Source: Clostridium sp. CAG:221 (GTDB taxonomy: Bacteria; Bacillota; Clostridia; Clostridiales; Clostridiaceae). From it: a stretch of DNA of 64,000 bases. Below the pieces are notes generated by a model, which saw only the letters and a list, made by a program, of their open reading frames with translations, was not told the origin of the DNA and ran no database searches. Shown here in pieces: positions 16,203 through 23,924 of the stretch. Each line of letters starts with the position of its first letter. The stretch's first letter is position 1. The stretch spans positions 1-64,000 of the forward strand of contig FR883402.1 in assembly GCA_000435835.1 (NCBI GenBank), in the 5' to 3' direction. A program made the translations under genes and the position numbers.

Positions 16203-17990
16203 ATGGGTGAGGCACTAGGTGGCTTAAAAAGAACTATGATGTGTGGTGAACCTAGAGAAGCAAACATAGGAAGTAAGATTACTCTTATGGGATGGGTTCA
16301 AAGAAATAGAAAGCTTGGAGGTCTTGAATTTATAGACCTTAGAGATAGAACTGGAATAATGCAAATTGTTTTTGGTGAAGAGATAAATGCTGAAAGCTTT
16401 GAAAAAGCTAAAAGCGTTAGACCAGAATACTGTATAGCTGTTACTGGAGAAGTTGTAAAAAGACAATCTCCTAATGAAAATATGCCAACAGGAATGGTTG
16501 AGTTATTATGTGAAGAAATAAAAATTCTTTCTGAATCAGATACTCCACCAATATATATAAAAGAAAATTTAGATGCAGCAGAAAATATAAGATTAAAATA
16601 TAGATATTTAGATCTTAGAAGACCTGATATGCATAGAATATTTGCTATAAGAAGCAAAACTACTAAGGTAATAAGAGATTATTTAGAAGAAAATAATTTC
16701 TTAGATGTTGAAACTCCAGTTTTAGGAAAATCAACACCAGAAGGTGCAAGAGATTATTTAGTACCATCAAGAAATTATCAAGGAAAATTCTATGCACTTC
16801 CACAATCTCCACAATTATATAAGCAATTATTAATGATGTCTGGTTTCGATAGATATTATCAAATAGCTAAATGCTTTAGAGATGAAGATTTAAGAGCTAA
16901 CAGACAACCAGAATTTACTCAAGTAGATATGGAATTAAGCTTTGTGGAGCAAGACGATGTAATGGCATTAAATGAAGGATTAATTGCTAGAGTATTTAAG
17001 GAAGTAATTGGTGTAGATGTACAATTACCAATAAAGAGAATGACATTCAAAGATGCCATGGAGAAATATGGTAGTGATAAACCAGATTTAAGATTTGGTA
17101 TGGAGATCACAAATATTACTGAAGCTGTTAAAGATATGGACTTCGTAGTGTTTAAATCAGCTATAGAAAATGGTGGTTCTGTTAGAGCATTATGCTTAAA
17201 AGGTGGAGCATCACTTGGAAGAAAACCAATTGATAAATTAGGAGAATTCGTTAAGACTTATAGAGCAAAAGGTCTTGCATGGATTCAATTAAAAGAAGAT
17301 GGAGTTAAATCTTCTTTAGCTAAATTCTTAACAGATGATGTAACAGAAAATATAGTGAAAACTATGGGAGCTGAAACTGGTGATGCAATATTCATCGTTG
17401 CAGATAAAGATTCTGTTGTATTACAAAGTTTAGGGGCATTAAGATTAGAACTTGCTAAGCAATTTGATTTAATAAAAGATAAAAATGAGTTTAACTTCAC
17501 TTGGGTTACTGAATTCCCATTCTTTGAATACAGTGAAGAAGAAGAAAGATTTAAAGCATGTCACCATCCATTTACATCACCAATGGATGAAGATTTAGAA
17601 TTTGTTGAATCTGATCCAGCTAGAGTAAGAGCTAAAGCTTATGACTTAGTATTAAATGGTGAAGAATTAGGTGGAGGATCTATCAGAATTCATGATTCTG
17701 CTGTCCAAGAAAGAATGCTTAAAGCATTAGGATTCACTGAAGAAAGAGCTTGGGAATCATTTGGATTCTTATTACAAGCACTTAAATTTGGAGCACCACC
17801 ACACGGCGGATTAGCATTTGGTTTAGATAGAATGGTAATGTTCTTAGCTGGAACTGAAAATATTAAGGATGTTATTGCTTTCCCTAAAAACCAAAACGCT
17901 TTCTGTTACTTAAGTGAAGCACCAAACGTAGTTGATGAAAAACAAATTGATGAATTAGGATTAATAATCACAAAAAAAGAAGAAGAATAA
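16203..17990 (+). CDS. aspS: aspartyl-tRNA synthetase
   Basis: A 595-residue class II synthetase charging tRNA-Asp. In order: an N-terminal OB-fold anticodon-binding domain (GWVQRNRKLGGLEFIDLRD), motif 2 (FRDEDLRANRQPEFTQVD), the bacterial insertion (GAD) domain around residues 300-420, and motif 3 (FGLDRMVM). AGGAGG stands 7-8 nt upstream of the ATG. It shares a transcript with hisS. Discriminating versus non-discriminating specificity cannot be told reliably by eye. Confidence 0.96.
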   Translation: MGEALGGLKRTMMCGEPREANIGSKITLMGWVQRNRKLGGLEFIDLRDRTGIMQIVFGEEINAESFEKAKSVRPEYCIAVTGEVVKRQSPNENMPTGMVELLCEEIKILSESDTPPIYIKENLDAAENIRLKYRYLDLRRPDMHRIFAIRSKTTKVIRDYLEENNFLDVETPVLGKSTPEGARDYLVPSRNYQGKFYALPQSPQLYKQLLMMSGFDRYYQIAKCFRDEDLRANRQPEFTQVDMELSFVEQDDVMALNEGLIARVFKEVIGVDVQLPIKRMTFKDAMEKYGSDKPDLRFGMEITNITEAVKDMDFVVFKSAIENGGSVRALCLKGGASLGRKPIDKLGEFVKTYRAKGLAWIQLKEDGVKSSLAKFLTDDVTENIVKTMGAETGDAIFIVADKDSVVLQSLGALRLELAKQFDLIKDKNEFNFTWVTEFPFFEYSEEEERFKACHHPFTSPMDEDLEFVESDPARVRAKAYDLVLNGEELGGGSIRIHDSAVQERMLKALGFTEERAWESFGFLLQALKFGAPPHGGLAFGLDRMVMFLAGTENIKDVIAFPKNQNAFCYLSEAPNVVDEKQIDELGLIITKKEEE

Positions 17991-17995
17991 TTTTA

Positions 17996-18036
17996 AAAGA
18001 GGCTATAGCTTTAAAGGCATAGCTTCTTTTTTTATC
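17996..18036 (+). terminator. hisS-aspS terminator
   Basis: Stem GAGGCTAT / ATAGCTTC with a loop of about 12 nt, followed by a run of seven T residues. Confidence 0.75.
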
Positions 18037-18111
18037 TTTAAGCATAAAAAATATATATTTGCAGAAAATATAAATAAGCTTTTTTATGCTATAACTTTAG
18101 GAGGGATTATA

Positions 18112-18255
18112 ATGAAAAACAATTCTATGAATAAGATGAAGAGAACCATGAAGAAGAGCATGAAAAAAAGTAATGTATTAGTTGAAATGGCAGAAGATTT
18201 TAAAGATTTAATTACAAATGCGAAAGTATACAAAAAATTAACGAAAAGAAAATAA
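18112..18255 (+). CDS. 47-residue basic small protein, unknown
   Basis: A short ORF with an excellent ribosome binding site (AGGAGGG, 6 nt before the ATG) and its own downstream hairpin. The protein is Lys- and Met-rich in its first half (MKKSMKKS) and has a likely helix MAEDFKDLITNAKVYKKL in the second. I do not recognise it. The isolated, well-framed layout (terminator, RBS, ORF, terminator) argues that it is a real gene. Confidence 0.6.
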   Translation: MKNNSMNKMKRTMKKSMKKSNVLVEMAEDFKDLITNAKVYKKLTKRK

Positions 18256-18266
18256 TATATTTTTCA

Positions 18267-18299
18267 ATATGGCCCTAGGAAATCTAGGGCTATATTTAT
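18267..18299 (+). terminator. terminator behind the 47-residue ORF
   Basis: Inverted repeat ATGGCCCTAG / CTAGGGCTAT (18269-18278 with 18284-18293) followed by a T-rich tail. Confidence 0.65.
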
Positions 18300-18314
18300 T
18301 AAGTGCGATAGATT

Positions 18315-18342
18315 TTGTAAATTTAATAAAAAATGATACAAT
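18315..18342 (+). promoter_or_regulatory. promoter of the CsoR-family gene
   Basis: TTGTAA (18315-18320), a 16-nt spacer and TACAAT (18337-18342), about 37 nt before the ATG at 18379. Confidence 0.45.
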
Positions 18343-18378
18343 ATAACCTATATAATGAAGTGTAGGAGGGAAAGAAAA

Positions 18379-18645
18379 ATGGATAATGATAAATATAGAA
18401 AAGATATTTCCAATAGACTTAAGAGAATTGAGGGGCAAGTTAAGGGAATACAGGGAATGGTGGAAAAGGATGCATGTTGTGATGATATCCTTATTCAGAT
18501 TTCAGCTGTAAGATCTGCTATTAATAAAGTTGGAAGCATGATGATAGAACATTATGCCAATAACTGCATGGGCATTGAGAAGGATAGTATTGAAGAAGCT
18601 AGAATAAAAAAGCTTGTCAAAACTATAAATACATTTATAAAATAA
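18379..18645 (+). CDS. CsoR/RcnR-family metal- or sulfide-sensing repressor
   Basis: An 88-residue all-helical repressor of the DUF156 family (NRLKRIEGQVKGIQGMV, then DILIQISAVRSAINKVG). Members sense Cu(I), Ni(II), formaldehyde or persulfide through residues at fixed positions. Here the family cysteines are Cys34 and Cys63, 29 apart as in CsoR and CstR. The position of the CsoR copper-ligand histidine is Tyr59, with a histidine one residue earlier (His58). That argues against classical CsoR and is compatible with a dithiol (CstR-like) sensor. AGGAGGG precedes the ATG. No copper ATPase or sulfur gene is adjacent. Confidence 0.8.
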   Translation: MDNDKYRKDISNRLKRIEGQVKGIQGMVEKDACCDDILIQISAVRSAINKVGSMMIEHYANNCMGIEKDSIEEARIKKLVKTINTFIK

Positions 18646-18679
18646 TGATGAACTATATTTATATAATTCATCATTTTTT
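18644..18679. terminator. terminator between convergent genes
   Basis: Stem AATGATGAA / TTCATCATT (18644-18652 with 18667-18675) followed by T residues. It serves the CsoR-family gene and may also act on the opposite strand. Confidence 0.65.
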
Positions 18680-18699
18680 ATTATTAAATCATTATAAAA

Positions 18700-19158
18700 T
18701 TATTGTTGATTAAATCCTTTAGTAGAATACTTTCTTTTAGCTCTGAAAATAAGTGAAGTAATGGTGGATATAAAAATTACACCTAAAGCAAGAGTTCCAG
18801 CATTAGCCAAAGTATTTATTCCTAAATGCAGAGCAGTTTCTAACTCTCCTTTAATTGTGGCAAGCATTGTATAGTACATTCCACCTCCAGGAACCAATGG
18901 GAATAAAGCACAAATTATAAAGGAAGTAACAGGCGTCTTAAAAATTCTAGCTAAAATTTCGCTATATGTACTGAATACTAAAGCAGAAATAAATAATGAA
19001 GAAACTTCACTTAGACCTAGAGATAGTGGCAAGGAATAGCAATACCAACTTAGTCCTCCCCCTAAAGCTGCAAAAATAAGTTTCTTACCTTTTATATTAA
19101 AAAGTATTCCAAAACCAAAGGTTACTATAAATGAAACAAACGACATACGTAATAACAT
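18700..19158 (-). CDS. threonine/serine exporter family, small (YjjB-like) subunit
   Basis: A 152-residue membrane protein with about five hydrophobic helices and the family-like PGGGMYYTM segment near residue 90. It matches the ThrE C-terminal half/YjjB type, which works with a YjjP-type partner to export small acids or amino acids (threonine, serine, succinate in studied cases). Its ribosome binding site (AGGAGGT) lies in the last codons of the partner gene, one nucleotide away, so the two are translationally coupled. Confidence 0.8.
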   Translation of the reverse strand: MLLRMSFVSFIVTFGFGILFNIKGKKLIFAALGGGLSWYCYSLPLSLGLSEVSSLFISALVFSTYSEILARIFKTPVTSFIICALFPLVPGGGMYYTMLATIKGELETALHLGINTLANAGTLALGVIFISTITSLIFRAKRKYSTKGFNQQ

Positions 19159-19159
19159 A

Positions 19160-19918
19160 TTAAATACCTCCTAGAAATCTCATGCAAATACTTAAACCTG
19201 CACCAGTACCTACTGCAACAGAAATAGCAATAAAAAATGCTTCAGCTGCTCGTGTAAGACCAGAAACCAAATCACCTGCTATAGTATCCCTTATGGCATT
19301 AGTAATGGCAAGACCAGGCACTAGAAGCATTATAGAGCCAATGATAGTTTGATGTATGCCACTAGCAAGACCAAGCTTTTGTAGAATTACTGCTAAAATG
19401 GCAGTAAGGGCACCTGAAATTACATTAATAAAGAAAAAGTTTATTCTAAGTTCGTTGCCTTTTAGAGTAATAAGCCTAATTAATAGCCCTATAATAAAGG
19501 CTGAAAACATATCTTTTATTGTGCCACCAAAAAGGATTGCACATGAGCCAGCACCAAAAGCCGAAAAGAATAATGTCACCATAGATGAATATCTTTCCCC
19601 TTCATTTATTTTTATGAGCTCTTCTTTAAATTGATCAACAGTTAGATTTCTACTTAGAATATTTCTAGACAAGTCATTTACCTTATCTATTTTGTTCAAA
19701 TCAACTGTTCTGCTGACCACTCTTTTAGTTAAGGAGTATATTTCTCCTTTATGGAATATAGAGGTCATTATTCCGGTAGGAGTAACAAAGCTTTCTGCTT
19801 GTTCCGCTCCAAAGGTTTTGCAAATTCTCAAAATAGTATCTTCTACACGATAAGTTTCTCCGCCACTTTCCAAAATAATTTGACCTGCAAATGTTGCAAC
19901 TTGTAAAATTTCGTTCAT
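19160..19918 (-). CDS. threonine/serine exporter family, large (YjjP-like) subunit
   Basis: A 252-residue protein of the DUF1212/ThrE N-terminal family. The first about 110 residues are soluble (GGETYRVEDTILRICKTFG, the typical N-terminal signature) and the rest forms about five helices containing LLVPGLAITNAIRDTIAGD. It is co-transcribed with the YjjB-like gene downstream. The real substrate is not visible. AGGAGAT stands 7 nt before the ATG, and a TATAAT -10 box lies at 19955-19960 on the minus strand. Confidence 0.83.
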   Translation of the reverse strand: MNEILQVATFAGQIILESGGETYRVEDTILRICKTFGAEQAESFVTPTGIMTSIFHKGEIYSLTKRVVSRTVDLNKIDKVNDLSRNILSRNLTVDQFKEELIKINEGERYSSMVTLFFSAFGAGSCAILFGGTIKDMFSAFIIGLLIRLITLKGNELRINFFFINVISGALTAILAVILQKLGLASGIHQTIIGSIMLLVPGLAITNAIRDTIAGDLVSGLTRAAEAFFIAISVAVGTGAGLSICMRFLGGI

Positions 19919-19998
19919 GGTTTTATCTCCTATTGTTTTTTTATAACTATATGTATTATAACATATAAAATAAATAGGTAATATATATAAAAATATAG

Positions 19999-20027
19999 TT
20001 GAATATATTATTAATTATATTTATAAT
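19999..20027 (+). promoter_or_regulatory. promoter of glyA
   Basis: TTGAAT (19999-20004), a 17-nt spacer and TATAAT (20022-20027), 32 nt before the glyA ATG. The short leader leaves no room for a riboswitch. Confidence 0.5.
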
Positions 20028-20059
20028 TTTAATAAAATATAAAAAATTGGGGTGATAAT

Positions 20060-21292
20060 ATGAATTTTGAAAATTTAGTGAAAGTTGACGAAGAAATTTA
20101 TAATTTAGTTGGAAAAGAGTTAGAAAGAGAGCAAGAGGGGATTGAGCTTATAGCATCAGAAAATTTTGCATCAAAGGCAGTTATGGAAGCAATGGGCTCT
20201 TATTTAACAAACAAATATGCAGAAGGTTATCCAGCTAAACGTTATTATGGGGGCTGTCAAGTAGTTGATGAAGTTGAAGAGCTAGCAAGAGAAAGAGCTA
20301 AAAAGCTTTTTGGAGCAGAACATGCCAATGTACAACCACATTCAGGATCACAAGCAAATATGGCAGTGTACTTTACAATACTTCAACCAGGTGATACAGT
20401 ACTAGGCATGGACTTAAGCCATGGAGGACATCTTACTCATGGTTCAACTGTAAATTTCTCAGGTAGATTATATAATTTCGTTTCTTATGGGGTTAATAAG
20501 GAAACTGAAATGATAGATTATGAACAGATAAGAAGATTAGCATTAGAATATAAGCCAAAGCTTATAGTTGCAGGAGCTAGTGCATATTCAAGAATAATAG
20601 ACTTTAAAAAATTAAAGGATATTTGTGATGAAGTAGGGGCATATTTTATGGTTGATATGGCACATATAGCAGGACTTGTAGCAACAGGAGCACATCCTTC
20701 ACCAGTACCATATGCAGATTTTGTTACTTCAACAACTCATAAGACACTAAGAGGTCCTAGAGGTGGACTTATATTATGTAAAGAAAAGTATGCCAAAGCA
20801 CTAGATAAGAATATTTTCCCTGGTATTCAAGGAGGTCCATTAATGCATACTATAGCTGCAAAAGCTGTATGCTTTAAAGAAGCACTTCAACCAGAATTTA
20901 AAGAATATATAAATAAAGTAGTGAAAAACTGTAAAGTATTAGCAGAAGAATTAGTAAAATATGATTTTAAATTAGTATCTAATGGAAGTGATAACCACTT
21001 AATTCTCGTTGATTTAAATAATAAGGATATAACAGGAAAAGATGCAGAAAAGCTTTTAGATAGTATTGGAATAACAGTAAACAAGAATACTGTACCAAAT
21101 GAAACAAAGAGTCCATTTGTTACTTCAGGTATAAGAATAGGAACAGCAGCTGTAACAACTAGAGGCTTTGATGAAGAAGATATGAAAGAAGTGGCAGCTT
21201 TAATAAATGATGCAATTGAAAATAAGGATGAAAATTTATCATCATTAAAAAATAGAGTAAAAGCATTATGCAGTAAGCACCCTTTATATTAA
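20060..21292 (+). CDS. glyA: serine hydroxymethyltransferase
   Basis: A 410-residue PLP enzyme interconverting serine plus tetrahydrofolate and glycine plus 5,10-methylene-tetrahydrofolate. The PLP lysine is Lys228 in TSTTHKTLRGPRGG. IASENFAS and YAEGYPAKRYYGG are the usual substrate and folate segments. The length is standard. GGGGTG precedes the ATG. xth follows after 26 nt in the same direction. Confidence 0.96.
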   Translation: MNFENLVKVDEEIYNLVGKELEREQEGIELIASENFASKAVMEAMGSYLTNKYAEGYPAKRYYGGCQVVDEVEELARERAKKLFGAEHANVQPHSGSQANMAVYFTILQPGDTVLGMDLSHGGHLTHGSTVNFSGRLYNFVSYGVNKETEMIDYEQIRRLALEYKPKLIVAGASAYSRIIDFKKLKDICDEVGAYFMVDMAHIAGLVATGAHPSPVPYADFVTSTTHKTLRGPRGGLILCKEKYAKALDKNIFPGIQGGPLMHTIAAKAVCFKEALQPEFKEYINKVVKNCKVLAEELVKYDFKLVSNGSDNHLILVDLNNKDITGKDAEKLLDSIGITVNKNTVPNETKSPFVTSGIRIGTAAVTTRGFDEEDMKEVAALINDAIENKDENLSSLKNRVKALCSKHPLY

Positions 21293-21318
21293 TAATGATA
21301 TAAGCATAGGAGGAAACA

Positions 21319-22071
21319 ATGAAATTAATTTCTTGGAATGTAAATGGATTAAGAGCATGTGTACAAAAGGGATTTTTAGAATATTTTAATAGTGTTAATG
21401 CAGATGTGTTCTGTATTCAAGAAAGTAAGCTTCAGGAAGGTAAAATAGAACTAGATCTTCCAGGTTATGAGCAATATTGGAATTATGCAGAGAAAAAAGG
21501 ATATTCAGGAACAGCAATATTTACAAAGAAAAAACCTTTAAGTGTAAAATATGGTCTTGGAATTGAAGAACATGATCATGAAGGTAGGGTAATTACCTTA
21601 GAGTTTGAAGATGAATATGTTATAACTGTTTATACTCCTAATTCACAAAATGAACTGGCTAGACTTGATTATAGAATGAAGTGGGAAGATGATTTTAAAG
21701 AGTATTTAAAAGAACTTTCAAAAAAGAAGTCAGTAATCGTATGTGGAGATTTAAATGTAGCACATAAGGAAATAGACTTAAAGAATCCTAAGACTAACCG
21801 AAAAAATGCAGGATTTACAGATGAAGAAAGAGAAAAGCTTACTGATTTATTAAAGGCAGGCTTTATTGATACATTCAGATATTTTAAGCCAGATGTTACA
21901 GGGATTTATTCTTGGTGGTCATATAGGTTTAATTCAAGAAAGAATAATGCTGGATGGAGAATTGATTATTTCCTAGTATCAGAAGATATGAAGGATAGAT
22001 TGGTTTCAGCAGATATACACACAGAAGTTCTTGGCTCAGATCATTGTCCAGTAGAACTAGTAATTGAATAA
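21319..22071 (+). CDS. xth: exodeoxyribonuclease III / AP endonuclease
   Basis: A 250-residue enzyme of the ExoIII/APE family that cleaves abasic sites and trims 3' blocks in base-excision repair. Motifs run in order: WNVNGLRA, QESKLQ (metal Glu), GDLNVAHKEIDL, WRIDYFLVS and GSDHCPVE (catalytic Asp-His). The protein is full length. AGGAGG lies 6 nt before the ATG. It is probably co-transcribed with glyA, and a terminator follows. Confidence 0.94.
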   Translation: MKLISWNVNGLRACVQKGFLEYFNSVNADVFCIQESKLQEGKIELDLPGYEQYWNYAEKKGYSGTAIFTKKKPLSVKYGLGIEEHDHEGRVITLEFEDEYVITVYTPNSQNELARLDYRMKWEDDFKEYLKELSKKKSVIVCGDLNVAHKEIDLKNPKTNRKNAGFTDEEREKLTDLLKAGFIDTFRYFKPDVTGIYSWWSYRFNSRKNNAGWRIDYFLVSEDMKDRLVSADIHTEVLGSDHCPVELVIE

Positions 22072-22083
22072 TTTATTTAAAAT

Positions 22084-22120
22084 AGACATAAACCTAAACT
22101 TGGTTTATGTCTACTTTTTT
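22084..22120 (+). terminator. glyA-xth terminator
   Basis: Perfect 11-bp stem (22084-22094 with 22102-22112), a 7-nt loop and a T-run to 22120. Confidence 0.88.
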
Positions 22121-22228
22121 ATGGCAAAATAGCATTAGAAAGGAAGAAAAAAGGCATAAAAAAGCATATTTTGGTGAAACTATGTAATAAGCAGAATATT
22201 TTGAAAAAAAGTAAAGGAGGTATAACTT

Positions 22229-23017
22229 ATGTATTGGATAGTTAGGGCAGAGAAAAAAGGACAGGGAATTAAAAAGCTAGTAAATCTAATATTAGCTTTA
22301 TCTTTGATTATAGTAAATATAAGCACTATTTTTACATATGCCTATGAACCAACAGAAGCGTCCAATGAAAATATTAATAATAACTTTAAAGTATGTATTG
22401 ACCCTGGACATCAGGCTAAATATGATTCTAGGGGTGAGCCAGTGGCACCAGGAAGTGGTGTCAAGAAAGCTAGGGTATCAGCTGGTACAAAAGGAGTTGC
22501 CACTAAGAAGAATGAATATGAAGTAAATTTGGAAGCAGCATTATTACTAAGAGAAATGCTTAATAATAAAAATTACAATGTAATAATGACAAGGGATAAT
22601 AACGATGTAAATATTAGCAATATAGAGCGTGCAGAGATAGCTAATGAAAATAATGCAGATATTGTCATCAGGATACATTGTGATAGCTTACTGGATAGCA
22701 GTAAGACAGGAGCTACCATTCTTGTGCCAAATAAGGATTGTGAATGGACAAAGGAAATATATGAGAATAGTTATAAATTTGCCACAATACTACAGGAAAA
22801 ATTAAAAGGAGAAAATATTAAGGTAAATGGAGTATTTGAAAGAAAGGATATAACAGGATTCAATTGGTCTAAGGTACCAGTGGTAATTTTAGAGATGGGA
22901 TTTATGAGCAATTATACTGAAGATACTATGCTTTCTAATCCTGATTATCAAAAAAAGCTTATGAATTGTGTATCTGAAGCAATAGATGAATATCAAAATG
23001 TTATGGACAAAAGATAA
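22229..23017 (+). CDS. N-acetylmuramoyl-L-alanine amidase (Amidase_3)
   Basis: A 262-residue cell-wall hydrolase that cuts the MurNAc-L-Ala bond of peptidoglycan. An N-terminal hydrophobic segment (about 17-38) directs export. The catalytic domain has zinc ligands His61 (DPGHQ), Glu96 (NEYEVNL) and His150 (RIHCDS), and the catalytic Glu222 (ILEMGF). No cell-wall-binding repeats are present, so it may stay membrane-attached. AAAGGAGG lies 8-9 nt before the ATG. A role in sporulation or germination is possible, but nothing here proves it. Confidence 0.87.
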   Translation: MYWIVRAEKKGQGIKKLVNLILALSLIIVNISTIFTYAYEPTEASNENINNNFKVCIDPGHQAKYDSRGEPVAPGSGVKKARVSAGTKGVATKKNEYEVNLEAALLLREMLNNKNYNVIMTRDNNDVNISNIERAEIANENNADIVIRIHCDSLLDSSKTGATILVPNKDCEWTKEIYENSYKFATILQEKLKGENIKVNGVFERKDITGFNWSKVPVVILEMGFMSNYTEDTMLSNPDYQKKLMNCVSEAIDEYQNVMDKR

Positions 23018-23119
23018 ATTTATTTCATAAAGCATAAAAAGAGTAATAAAAATATAAAAAGAGGATAAAATATAAGATAAATATTATTTTTCAAAATAAT
23101 AATGTATAGGAGGTATTTG

Positions 23120-23761
23120 GTGAAAAAGTATAATTTAATTTACTATTGGCAAAACTTCTTGGCTAATGAAGAGGATGTCTCACTTAAACCTAATGCATAC
23201 GTTATAAAGTTTTGTATAGTAAATAAATATAGTTATGATTATTATTGTAATTGGTATTCATTTGCAAATGTAGAGAAATTAATAAGTTTTTTAAAATATG
23301 TAGTAATACCTTCAACATATATAACAAAGGCATTTGGCAAAGATGAAAATACAATATTTTTAGATGCTTTAGATAAATACGAGTGTATGGAGTATTTGGA
23401 GAAAGCCAATGTTTTTGATAAGGCAGAATTATTAAGAAAAGTTAATAGAGAATATGATTTTTTAAGCAGAATTGAAAAATGCAATTTAGGAATTGAAGGA
23501 GTTAAAAAGTATTTAGAGTTAGTTAATAAATATAATGATAGGAATGCTAAAATATTTCTTGAATTAGAATTTTATAAAAATGTAAATATGATTGGTAAAG
23601 GGCTAATAGATGAATATGAGAAGGAAAATATGCTAGATGACTTGGAAGAAAATATGTCTTTAAATAAAAACGAAATATTATCAATGTTTGAAAATATAGA
23701 TAAAAATATGTTTATGTTAAAAAGACTCAATACTTATTTGAATAATACGCTTACATTCTAG
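23120..23761 (+). CDS. unknown 213-residue protein
   Basis: I do not recognise this protein. It has no signal peptide or membrane segment. The N-terminal third is Tyr/Trp-rich (YNLIYYWQNF, YYCNWYSF), and the rest looks helical and charged, with a possible coiled coil towards the C-terminus. I start at the GTG at 23120 because AGGAGG (23109-23114) lies 5 nt before it and after the in-frame ATG at 23102. It has its own terminator. Confidence 0.6.
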   Translation: MKKYNLIYYWQNFLANEEDVSLKPNAYVIKFCIVNKYSYDYYCNWYSFANVEKLISFLKYVVIPSTYITKAFGKDENTIFLDALDKYECMEYLEKANVFDKAELLRKVNREYDFLSRIEKCNLGIEGVKKYLELVNKYNDRNAKIFLELEFYKNVNMIGKGLIDEYEKENMLDDLEENMSLNKNEILSMFENIDKNMFMLKRLNTYLNNTLTF

Positions 23762-23766
23762 TAAAA

Positions 23767-23800
23767 AACAAGAGATTAATAAATATCTCTTGTTTTTTTT
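23767..23800 (+). terminator. terminator behind the unknown protein
   Basis: 10-bp perfect stem AACAAGAGAT / ATCTCTTGTT followed by a run of T residues. Confidence 0.85.
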
Positions 23801-23924
23801 ATGAAAATGAAGGTAAATAAATATTGCATATTAACAAGAACAAAATAAAATGGTATATTAATATAAGTTATATAAAGTATTATTGATACTTTTATTAAAA
23901 ATTAGAAATGAGAGATGTGATTAA

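Noticed and set aside
19919..20059. Riboswitch ahead of glyA
   Set aside because: A promoter with TATAAT at 20022-20027 leaves a leader of about 25 nt, too short, and no aptamer-like pairing is seen.
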